Assembly (NCBI GenBank): GCA_944474755.1
Contig: OX104116.1
Location: 8,683,547-8,747,546 of the forward strand
Reading direction: 5' to 3'
Length of the DNA stretch: 64,000 nucleotides
Origin: Limnoperna fortunei
Taxonomy: Eukaryota > Mollusca > Bivalvia > Mytilida > Modiolidae
A program made the translations under genes and the position numbers. The notes below the pieces were generated by a model. That model saw only the letters and a program-made list of their open reading frames with translations, searched no databases and was not told the origin of the DNA. How positions within the stretch are numbered: the stretch's first letter is position 1; every line of letters starts with the position of its first letter. Shown here piece by piece: positions 1-12,300 of the stretch.

Positions 1-2030
1 TTTAGTAAAATGTTGGCAAAACTTTGTGATATACCTTGTAATTTGGGACTAAGGTCACTCCAGTATATGGTTGTGATTGGCTTCAGAAGTCGGACAACAA
101 ACAGAGAGTTAGGAAGACAAACATGCCCATATTGAAGTTTTCTGTCAGTTGATCTATTGAATTTATACAAGTATGTTGTAATGGACAACAGTCGTTGAAT
201 TAACAGACGCCTGCATAGCAGGGTAAAGTTTATGCTTGTTAATTATGCACAAATCCTGCCTCTAACATCCCGATACTAAAGTGAGAACTAAAACGATACG
301 GAAACCACATTGTGTTTGAGAATTTTTATTTCCTTATTATAACAGTAATTAAAAATACAAGAAGCCACATTAAAAAACATACTTAATATGAATATACAAA
401 TGAATATTCTTAATACTTAACAAATAAATCTGCTTTGAACAACGAAGATCTACCGGTATATAATTTGTGTCGTTTAGAATTAAAATCAAAATACCACTCT
501 GTGCATGTGTTAGTCGCAAGATATTTTAGAATTAATATTGCATTTGGTATGTATTCCCGGGTCTATGTTACCTTATATGAACCATTGTCTACATGCTAGC
601 AATCAACTACATTTCAATGGGGGACTATCTGTGGAACATTCTACCACGTTTGATCCAAATTACCCAAGATGTTTTATCCTAGCAGTGGAATAACGAAGTT
701 CCTTCACAAATATAGATACCCAGCAAGGTAGGAACTGTTGTGTAAAATATAACTTAAACTACTTCTTATCAAACAGCTATTATTCAGCGTATTGTAACAG
801 TGTAACAACGTTGTTGTTACAATTTACTGCGAATATTTTATATTTACGATATGATATGATATACGACTGCAACTGGAACTGTTGCTGAACTGGCGAAGAT
901 GCCGAAACGACAACAGTGACTGACGCTAGTCACTTGCCTTGAAACAGATACTACTGGCGGAACTAACTCACAGACTGGTAGAGCGATGATCAACACAATA
1001 CAGATTTCCAGAATGATATTTATTTCTTTCGACTCGTCACTTATCGGATATTGTCAGTTTGGAAGCCTGACTCCGACTGAAGTCTAAACTTCAGTCGTTA
1101 CATTATAAACAAAACGTGTAACATGACATAACAATACAACTGAGAAAAAACATACAATTAAGGATTAAAGATTAACAATAGAAATAAAAGGATTAATGTC
1201 ACAATACATACATGTATCTAAATTAAAGAATTAACATTACGTAACAATAAAGTGACGGTAAAAAAGATACAATTAGAGCTCAAAGAATATAACAATTAAA
1301 TCTACAAAACTATATAATTAGTTTAACACAAGGTGATAATTGCAGACTGGATTAAAGTCACTAAAGATAAGAACTGATAAAACGGATTGTCTTTTGACAC
1401 TGTATACAATATTCTAATTAAACAGGTAAAATAATTATAAAAACAGATTAGTTCATTTGAACAATAAACATAATTTCTAGATAGAAAGCTTTCTCACGCG
1501 TAGAACAGACATAGGTAGGATTAACAATTACATAACTATTTGCTAATTAATTATTTTTTGGTCTTCAAATATAAGAAATAATTAAATACAAAATATTTAA
1601 GATTCTTGGCGTTCACATAAAAACACGAAATTAATAGAAACTCAAGTCCAAAAAGTCCAAATAGTGAATAATATATTTTATTGTCATTTTCCGCTGTCAC
1701 AGTATTGTGACAAAAATTAACCGATTACTGGGGTTTAAGAATTTTCTATTTTTAGTAACTAAGGCAATCTTATATGTAATGTATTGTGGTCTATTTGTAT
1801 TATTAATTTTGAAAGTATACCCTATTAGAAGGGAAGAGAAGGGTTATTGGGATCCCTAACCATCCCTTTATGTGTGCCATAAATTGAGTAAACCATTAGA
1901 ATTCTTTAATGATAACAATAAAGTATACTCGGCCAGATTACAAGGTTCTACGATGCACTGCTCTCCCAATATAACGATGTACTAAGATGCTAGCGTCTTA
2001 AAGTGACGTTAAGACTATATTCTAATATTG
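1..2030. other. AT-rich DNA without a recognised gene
   Basis: No convincing exon or repeat. A minus-strand reading frame of about 65 codons near 840-1060 contains a hydrophobic stretch (IILEICIVLIIALPVCELV) but has no ATG and no clear splice sites. I do not call it. Confidence 0.5.
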
Positions 2031-2034
2031 ACTA

Positions 2035-2245
2035 AGTGTCAGTCAACATTGGGTTGCGGGTTCGGGCAGGATTGCAACTTTTCTGGCTAAATGTTTTTTT
2101 ACCAGTTATTCCGATTTCCTCCTGAAGTAAAAACTGGACCGAAAGATGCAGTTGCAGACTTGCTGACAATCATCGCGTTAACCTTAATTCAAACAAATAA
2201 ACAAACACGTTCGATTTCAGGCTTTTACTTTTATGTTGCACTCTA
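2035..2245 (+). mobile_element. Degenerate tRNA-derived SINE
   Basis: Contains a B-box-like GGGTTGCGGGTTCGGGCAG followed by a pyrimidine-rich centre (accagttattccgatttcctcc). It ends in GTTAACCTTAATTCAAACAA repeats. This layout matches the molluscan tRNA-headed SINEs whose tails read GTTAAAC..AAACAAA. The A-box region is not recognisable. It abuts the 50-bp satellite. Confidence 0.45.
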
Positions 2246-2273
2246 AAAACACTATCATAGAAACTATACTCAT

Positions 2274-5200
2274 TCATTAGACATATCACGTGTCTGATTG
2301 GTACGTGCTGAACACTCATTATATCATTAGACATATCACTTGTCTGATTGGTATATGCTGAACACTCATTATATCATTAGACATATCACGTGTCTGATTG
2401 GTACGTGCTGAACACTCAGTATATCATTAGACATATCACGTGTCTGATTGGTACGTGCTGAACACTCAGTATATCATTAGACATATCACGTGTCTGATTG
2501 GTACGTGCTGAACACTCAGTATATCTTTAGACATATCACGTGTCTGATTGGTACGTGCTGAACATTCAGTATCTCATTAGACATATCACGTGTCTGATTG
2601 GTACGTGCTGAACACTCATTATCTCATTAGACATATCACGTGTCTGATTGGTACGTGCTGAACACTCATTATATCATAAGACATATCACGTGTCTGATTG
2701 GTACGTGCTGAACAAGTATATCGTTAGACATATCACTTGTCTGATTGGTATATGCTGAACACTCATTATATCATAAGACATATCACGTGTCTGATTGGTA
2801 CGTGCTGAACAAGTATATCGTTAGACATATCACTTGTCTGATTGGTATATGCTGAACACTCATTATATCATAAGACATATCACGTGTATGATTGGTACGT
2901 GCTGAACAAGTATATCATTAGACATATCACTTGTCTGATTGGTATATGCTGAACACTCATTATATCATAAGACATATCACGTGTCTGATTGGTACGTGCT
3001 GAACACTCATTATATCATAAGACATATCACGTGTCTGATTGGTACGTGCTGAACAAGTATATCGTTAGACATATCACTTGTCTGATTGGTATATTCTGAA
3101 CACTCAGTATATCATTAGACATATCACGTGTCTGATTGGTACGTGCTGAACACTCATTATATCATAAGACATATCACGTGTCTGATTGGTACGTGCTGAA
3201 CAAGTATATCGTTAGACATATCACTTGTCTGATTGGTATATTCTGAACACTCAGTATATCATTAGACATATCACGTGTCTGATTGGTACGTGCTGAACAC
3301 TCATTATATCATAAGACATATCACGTGTCTGATTGGTACGTGCTGAACAAGTATATCGTTAGACATATCACTTGTCTGATTGGTATATTCTGAACACTCA
3401 GTATATCATAAGACATATCACGTGTCTGATTGGTACGTGCTGAACACTCATTATATCATAAGACATATCACGTGTCTGATTGGTACGTGCTGAACAAGTA
3501 TATCGTTAGACATATCACTTGTCTGATTGGTATATTCTGAACACTCAGTATATCATTAGACATATCACGTGTCTGATTGGTACGTGCTGAACACTCAGTA
3601 TATCATTAGACATATCACGTGTCTGATTGGTACGTGCTGAACACTCAGTATATTATTAGACATATCACGTGTATGATTGGTACGTGCTGAACACTCAGTT
3701 TATCATAAGACATATCACGTGTCTGATTGGTACGTGCTGAACACTAAGTATATCATTAGACATATCACGTGTCTGATTGGTACGTGCTGAACACTCAGTA
3801 TATCATTAGACATATCACGTTTCTGCTGAACACACAGTATATTATAAGACATATCACGTGTCTGATTGGTACGTGCAACACTCAGTATATCATTAGACAT
3901 ATCACAAGTCTGATTGGTACGTGCTGAACACTCAGTATCTTATTAGACATATCACGTGTCTGATTAGTAAGTGCTGAACACTCAGTATATCATTAGACAT
4001 ATCACGTGTCTGATTGGTACGTGCAACACTCAGTATATCATTAGACATATCACAAGTCTGATTGGTACGTGCTGAACACTCAGTATATCATAAGACATAT
4101 CACGTGTCTGATTGGTACGTGCTGAACAAGTATATCGTTAGACATATCACTTGTCTGATTGGTATATGCTGAACACTCAGTATATCATTAGACATATCAC
4201 GTGTCTGATTGGTACGTGCTGAACACTCAGTATATCATTAGACATATCACGTGTCCTATTGGTACGTGCTGAACAAGTATATCGTTAGACATCACTTGTC
4301 TGATTGGTATATTCTGAACACTCAGTATATCATAAGACATATCACGTGTCTGATTGGTACGTGCTGAACAAGTATATCGTTAGACATATCACTTGTCTGA
4401 TTGGTATATGCTGAACACTCAGTATATCATAAGACATATCACGTGTCTGATTGGTACGTGCTGAACAAGTATATCGTTAGACATATCACTTGTCTGATTG
4501 GTATATGCTGAACACTCAGTATATCATAAGACATATCACGTGTATGATTGGTACGTGCTGAACAAGTATATCATTAGACATATCACGTGTCTGATTGGTA
4601 CGTGCTGAACACTCAGTATATCATTAGACATATCAAGTGTCTGATTGGTACGTGCTGAACACTCAGTATATCATTAGACATATCACGTGTCTGATTGGTA
4701 CGTGCTGAACAAGTATATCATTAGACATATCACGTGTCTGATTGGTACGTGCTGAACACTCAGTATATCATTAGACATATCAAGTGTCTGATTGGTACGT
4801 GCTGAACACTCAGTATATCATTAGACATATCACGTTTCTGCTGAACACACAGTATATTATAAGACATATCACGTGTCTGATTGGTACGTGCAACACTCAG
4901 TATATCATTAGACATATCACAAGTCTGATTGGTACGTGCTGAACACTCAGTATATCATTAGACATATCAAGTGTCTGATTGGTACGTGCTGAACACTCAG
5001 TATATCATTAGACATATCACGTGTCTGCTGAACACTCAGTATATTATAAGACATATCACGTGTCTGATTGGTACGTGCAACACTCAGTATATCATTAGAC
5101 ATATCACAAGTCTGATTGGTACGTGCTGAACACTCAGTATATCATAAGACATATCACGTGTCTGATTGGTACGTGCTGAACAAGTATATCGTTAGACATA

Positions 5201-6078
5201 TCACTTGTCTGATTGGTATATGCTGAACACTCAGTATATCATTAGACATATCACGTGTCTGATTGGTACGTGCTGAACACTCAGTATATCATTAGACATA
5301 TCACGTGTCCTATTGGTACGTGCTGAACAAGTATATCGTTAGACATCACTTGTCTGATTGGTACGTGCTGAACACTCAGTATATCATTAGACATATCACG
5401 TGTCTGATTGGTACGTGCTGAACAAGTATATCGTTAGACATATCACTTGTCTGATTGGTACGTGCTGAACACTCAGTATATCATTAGACATATCACGTGT
5501 CTGATTGGTACGTGCTGAACACTCAGTATATCATTAGACATATCAAGTGTCTGATTGGTACGTGCTGAACACTCAGTATATCATCAGACATATCACGTGT
5601 CTGATTGGTACGTGCTGAACAAGTATATCGTTAGACATATCACTTGTCTGATTGGTATATTCTGAACACTCAGTATATCATTAGACATATCACGTGTCTG
5701 ATTGGTACGTGCTGAACACTCATTATATCATTAGACATATCACGTGTCTGATTGGTATATGCTGAACACTCAGTATATCATCAGACATATCACGTGTCTG
5801 ATTGGTACGTGCTGAACACTCAGTATATCATTAGACATATCACGTGTCTGATTGGTATGTACTGAACACTCAATATCTCATTAGACATATCACGTGTCTG
5901 ATTGGTACGTGCTGAATACTAAGTATATCATTAGACATATCACGTGTCTGATTGGTACGTGCTGAATACTAAGTATATCATTAGACATATCACGAGTCTG
6001 AATGGTACGTGCTGAACACTCTGTATATCATTAGACATATCACGTGTCTGATTGGTACGTGCTGAACACTTAGTATAA
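2274..6078 (+). repeat. 50-bp satellite array A (about 76 units)
   Basis: The unit reads approximately ATCATTAGACATATCACGTG, then TCTGATTGGTACGTGCTGAA and CACTCAGTAT. A second unit class is about 46 bp. It begins AACAAGTATATCGTTAGAC and carries CACTTG in place of CACGTG and GGTATATG or GGTATATT in place of GGTACGTG. The two classes alternate in dimer and trimer blocks between about 2.7 and 5.7 kb. A few units are truncated (for example near 3827, 4837 and 5027). Short reading frames here are by-products. Confidence 0.97.
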
Positions 6079-9000
6079 GTAAGGGCAATGTTTAGAGTAT
6101 TTATACCAAAATATGTGCAATAAAATAGTGAAAGGTATATACATGATAGGTACTAATTGAAATTTTGACCGCCATAGGGAGGAGACTACTGGAGACTATA
6201 AAAACTGTAAACTGTCAATTTATTATATATTGCGGGTTGAAATTTATTAATAAATTTATCTTATTAAATCTTATGGCCGTCGGAAACAGGGAATGAGTTG
6301 TATGAGATTGCACCCCCTGTTACAAAAAATTATTGTTATGTTACCCAAAATCGAAGTATTTGTCAGCGAAATGTATTACAAGTTCTGAGAAAATAGTCAA
6401 TCATAAGAAATTTTTTTCCGAAATATCAAATCTCTTGTTCAGGAAGTGAAAAAAAATATATAACATTAATGAGGGGGCACCTTCCTAGACTTTCCCCCAC
6501 AACCCCCGTTGCTGAGAACAGCAGACGACAATGAATCTTACGCCTATCACATGAAACATCTTGCACCAAAATATCTGTAAAAATATCTCAATGTTTCGCT
6601 ACATTGCTTCGATACCTACTGGCATTTTACGTTGCTTGTTATGTATAGATAAAAACTGTTATGTTCAGCCCATTCAAAGGCATTCAAAATGTCAAATAAA
6701 AAGTCAAAATAAGCAAAACTTACAAATGTCGGCTTCGTTTCTTGAAATGTTTGACCACATCTTTCACGCACATAATCAACAAAGAAGTGACACGCCGTGC
6801 AGACGACAGAGTCGATCGATTCCTTCTTTTTACATGTACATAGACGGTAAAACCAGAAACTCTTTGACATCAAATTATTAAGTATCAATGCAACACAAAT
6901 CCATTTAGAATACTGTCATATCTTGATATCAAAGCGTAAACACCGCCATTATTGATTAATCGATTTCTGTGACTGACAACAGGAAATATGCAATGTAATG
7001 TGACATTTTAATTCGTTTTCAGAGATTTACGTAATTAAACTTTTGTTTGCAAAAATCAAAGCAAACTATTTCAACTTTGTCGTCAACTTCAACGTCAATT
7101 GGCATTAAATATTCATGCTATTTTCTGAAACAAAGTACTGTATTCTCAATTTCTTTTGCAGACAATAACCATATTCGTTTATATGCACGGAATAACAGAT
7201 CGATAAAATAAACTTTATTCACTGTTCGTTACGGAGATTTTATTTCAATTTTCTTGTAGCAAACCTGAAATGACGAGGATGCTCAAACAGAAGTAAAAAA
7301 AAACCAGACTGATACCAAGTATCTATGAATAAACAATTGTTATAAAAAGTTTGTCTTGTGTTGTTTCAGAAATTATAACTAAAGAAGAAAAATATAAAAT
7401 GTATTAGAGAAGTCCTTTACAAATGGTTGCGTATCTAAACTGTTCAATTTACCTCTATAAACGTTCAATCATGGTTACTGCATAGTGGCAAAATAATATA
7501 TTTTCATATACGCGATTACCCTGATTTCTATGACAGTTTTCTATTACAAAATATAAATCCTAAATAATAACTGTTGTCTATGGTCTATAATATTATTTGT
7601 GTGTGTCTTTTTTGTTACACGTGTAATTCCATGTAATACCTCGGTAGCTGAGTGATTTACGTATCTAATAGTAACCACCGCCGTGTCAACTGGGGGATTG
7701 TGAGTATGGAGATTTACTTTGGGCAATGTGTACTTCAACTATAATTGACAGAAATGCTAGTCTTTTTGTCGTGGTTTCTTTTTCCTCATCCAAAATATAT
7801 AAACTTTATAAGATATGATTAACTTAATATGATATATAGTTTATGATACATCTTAAATCTTTTAAAGATATCTCAAAAACACAGATATCTTTATAGATTA
7901 CGAGAGATTTAAGATATCTGATTTAATAAATAATATATTATTAGTCTTTTAGATATCTTAAAAACTAATAATCGGATCACCTCGGTTATTGACGGATATA
8001 TCCCGATAGTGAAAACTGAATGCAACAGGCTTATTTGATAAATGGAACCACACATTCACGCAAGTTAAATCAAACGAAAAGCTTATAATTCGGGTTATAA
8101 TTCAGTTTAAGCACATTAAGCAAATTATCTCTACAGCAATGTATTTAGCTAACTTCCTAAGATAGATAACTCAGACTGGCGTAGGAAAATTCCTCCATAT
8201 TGGTTTAGTTCAAATTTAAAAGTATGTTATGTCATTTGAATTTATTATAAGTGAAAGACACTCACAATACTACCATGCATGTTTAAATAAAAAGAGAAGT
8301 AGTATTAAATGAAACATTATAATGAATTATAACGTATTACGTTTTATCACCGTAAGGTAAGACATTAGGTTATAGTTCATTGCTCTTCTATTATATACAT
8401 ACAATAACAGGTACAGCGTTTTAATTTTTTTTTTGTGTCGATGATTTTGTAAATAATAAATACTCAAATGTGCCTTCCTACAACAGGTAGTCAATATATC
8501 GTGGCTACACTCAACAGAAAAATGCAATAGGCCACTCTGAAAATACGCATAGTCACATCACATCCCTTCTTCAGGCAGAATTAGTGGTCGATTACAAACT
8601 TTGTTTCTGAAATGTAATCCTGGAGGAACTGAATTCCAAAACGTTCTAGGATTTGTATAAAATTTGTATTCTTATAAATTATCGATAAATGATAATGCTA
8701 GTTTTACTGTACTTTATTGTTTCTCGTGTGTATAACTTAAATACTTGTGCGGAAATATCATATGGATCAAAACTGTCAAGTAAGGCCAAGATTCCAGAGT
8801 AGCAAAGGCCAAATCTTAGGATTCTAAGGCTACTGTTTCCATGCTTATATTAATCTCTGGTATAACATTCGTTGTTTCCGCCATATATAAAAGAACTTGT
8901 TTTAATCATCTTATTAATAACTGAGATATCTTTATTGTTTCAGTGTAAAGAACTACTTATTAAGGACAGAGAGCGTAATGGTATTTCTAATTATTAATTT

Positions 9001-9227
9001 AACTAATCATGTACATTGTTTGTCTGATACGCATTATTGACATATCTCTTTCTAAAGACGTACTGAATATTAATTCCTTGTATACATATTGTTAACATAT
9101 TCAAATTATGGTATTTTTATAATGCGGTTTAAGATGCGTAAAAAATGTGTACCTAAAATAAGGTCACAAAAAGGTAAATATTGCCGATAAATAAGGTAAA
9201 GTAAACTACGATAAAAGATCAACTTAC
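6079..9227. other. AT-rich DNA, no confident gene
   Basis: Mostly unique-looking AT-rich sequence. A cluster of AGATATCT-type palindromes lies at about 7840-7970. One weak exon-like stretch (about 6735-6830, minus strand) is listed separately. Nothing else can be supported. Confidence 0.5.
6735..6830 (-). other. Possible coding exon, cysteine-rich
   Basis: A minus-strand frame, locally richer in GC, encodes ESIDSVVCTACHFFVDYVRE and then RCGQTFQETKPTF before ACATTT|GTAAGTTTT, a good donor. With the upstream CTCKKK the spacing of cysteines hints at a metal-binding or disulphide motif. The acceptor is unclear and no partner exon is found. It may be chance. Confidence 0.2.
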
Positions 9228-9309
9228 TAACAGGCGTCTGTAACATGGTGGACAGCGAGCAATCATCGTGTTTTACATTTTCTGGATCTTTGGTCTGAAA
9301 TGTATCCAT
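9228..9309 (-). CDS. Candidate first coding exon of an unidentified gene
   Basis: ATG then MDTFQTKDPENVKHDDCSLS and TMLQTPV, ending in phase 1 at GTTA|GTAAGTTGAT, a strong donor. The stretch has higher GC than its surroundings and the frame stays open upstream of the ATG for about 18 codons. No continuing exon was recognised at lower coordinates, where a 3.8-kb satellite intervenes. The plus strand also has an acceptor-like cttactaacag|GCGTCTG and an open frame over the same bases, so the strand is uncertain. Confidence 0.3.
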
Positions 9310-12300
9310 AATTGAGTTAATTTCTAACAATATGAGATCAATTCTTCGACATCGTTATCTCAACAGACGATAGTCATGCTTCGACTGTTCTGTCCTATGC
9401 TAAACCAACCTGAACATTATATTTGTAAGTGGGTGTTATAGTGTTACAAATCTTTTAATAATTCTAAAAGTATATTAAATAATTAATGTTCTTATCAAAA
9501 TAATTGTTTATTATTCACGAGAGATCTCAACATTCAGTTAGTATGTTGTGAGGAAGCCCTATTACCGAGGCATCTGCGCACTAATGACATTGAATTACAT
9601 CATAGTGTAGTGTCGCACGTGAGTATTCAACCAACTAGGCATATGGATTCCTTCAACTATACTCACGTCTGTCGAGCAGTAGTTTAGCTATATAAGGTTC
9701 AATGAAAAATCAGAACATTAATTACATATTCTCTCTTATGTGCTAACAATGTTTCAAGCCCGTTCCGGTTAAAGTAACTTATAGTGTTAGCCTTAGTGTT
9801 CTTGGAGACACATTAAACTTATATATTCCGAATTATAGCTCTAATCCATGTCTTGCATTGATTTATTTATTAACGTGTTGTTCTATATATAGCAACCAAC
9901 CAATCAAATAAGTTTTCAGAAACGTGGCAGGATATCGTAACATTCTACTACTTGATATTCATATTGAGCAACCTTCATACGTCCATTCGACCCCCTTTGC
10001 CTTACATTTGGCTTTAACAATCTGCAGTTCAATTGCGGATCAATTTATGTTATTAATAAAATACAGCAGATCAGAAAGATTTGTAAACCTGTTCAACGTT
10101 CAAAACATGATAAAATAGTATATTAGTATTTATCATTGTACGACTAATAGTTAGCTTTAGACAAATTTGTGCGCAGAGGTCATGAATAAAACATTTAATC
10201 TTAGTAATTTGAAGCAAACCTATTAATTCCCAATTCCCAGCGTAATGTCAGAACATAGAATGTTTACATTTATCATCACGTTTATAGTTAACGTCACGTC
10301 ATCAGAACAAGAGTTAAGATTTTTGTGGCAGAACGTGTATTGGTAGATACTTTCCGAACAACATTTTAAAATGGATCAGTATTAACAATTGTTTTATTGT
10401 TAATTACTTAATTTACGTAACTGAAATTGAGAACATGTGTTAAATTTTAATGTTGTTTTATCCCCAATGTGTAGCGGGTGTGTCATGACTTGTGATTATA
10501 GCTATTGAAATGACCTTTAAGGATTCGTTACGTATTGTTGTTGGTTTCAGAGCCACTGACGAGTCATTGTGAAAAGAAACCTATGATCTTGGATGCCATT
10601 TATTCATCCGTTTGATAGACACACTATTTTCTAGTAAAAGAGTTGCTATAGATATTTTATATGGGACTTAATAAAGCTGGAAGATCGGCTTTTTATTCGA
10701 AACTACATTGATTATGTGACCGCATTATCAAACGTTAATCAGAGGCTAACTGGAAACTCACAACTACAAGCAGCAGAAAACGTAAAACGTACAACAAACG
10801 TCTGTTTTCTTTTTTATAACAAAACTAACTATTTTCACAACTGGCTCACTCTTGTAGTTGAATGACTTTTTTCGACATGCTAATTAAATCACAATCCCGT
10901 ATTTTAAGTGTGAAATATATTGTACATTCTTCATGTGACTTCGGTCCGAAAACTAACTGACTATTACGTCAGAGGAAAATTACCAGCCAACATGTTATTT
11001 ATATAAGATAACAATTAAAGGCTTTAAAATGTTCATAAATAGCCCCTCACCAAAAAAAGCCAATTATGTGGGAATCGATTTTCGTATTATTATTTAGAGC
11101 ATTATTCATAAACCTTTTAGTCACAAATTATTAAAGAAAATGAAATTCTGAAAAGGTTAACTTGTATCCAGAATAGTGGGCGCATACTCCGCATAATCTG
11201 ATAAAATATGAAAATTGGCATTGCTAAGTGCTACTCGGGGAAAAAATGTAAGCTTTAATGGAATAGATTTCTCAGCGTTCGTTCCGTTATCTTTGTGTAT
11301 TCAGCTGAGTCTTTTTATAGGCTGGTTCTGCCAGCTTAAATCATTAAATAATTTGTAACCAGACATCGATTAAAAGGCCCTGTAATGTCATGTTAAAGTT
11401 AAACATACGTTATTGCCCGTTTTGTTTTGCATTGCATTGGAAATCAATTTTGATCATTGCATTTTTGATAGTTATCGATTTTTGTGCTTCTAAATTACAT
11501 TAAAATTGAATAACTTCAGCTCAAAAAAGCTTCAATTTCAATTATAATGCAATTTAAATGAAATTTTGTTTCAGTAAATGGTTCCTTTATTGACCTACAA
11601 AATCTGGTGGGCAATTAGCTTTTATCTTCTAGAAGCATTCTTGATAATTTGAAGTTGTAGGACGTAAACACGTATTTAAAATATAAGACAATTCTATAAA
11701 AGTTTGTTTCATCTCTTTTTTAATAAACAGCGATCAATAGCGCTCATATTGACGTATCATCAGTAGTATTATTTAATATAAAATAAATTATCGTCATTAT
11801 ATATGAAAGCCGTCCATGGCCACGAACTAAGAATATTCTACAAATTAAGATTCTGCAATAATTAAACACAACTTACTATAACATAGAAGACGTTAAACGA
11901 TTTCGTTTGACAAAGACATGTCACATACAGGTACAGGTAAATGGAGATCCAATTGTACAGTCACTTCACAGTAAACGATTTGTTCTCGTTTACGATACAA
12001 TTATTATCCCTAAATGAAAAGAACGACTTACCCTTGCATATCAACTCCATTCATTCAGTTATTGTTAACATGGTTTTTCATGTTTGTACATTTTCCTCAT
12101 ATTGTTATGGTCACTTGTAACATTCGATGTTCAGTATTATAATACACCTTTAATAGTACCAGTATCAGTTGACATTGACATCCATCTGGCAGAAAAATGC
12201 ACTATATAGTGAAAAAATATACTGAAAGCTATCACTAGGGCCAAATAAAAGTTCTTGAGAGAAAAACATGAAGCCTTTCAGTTGCTGGATCAATTGAGTT

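Noticed and set aside
2274..6078. CRISPR-like regular repeats
   Set aside because: Units are directly adjacent without unique spacers, in a eukaryotic satellite context.
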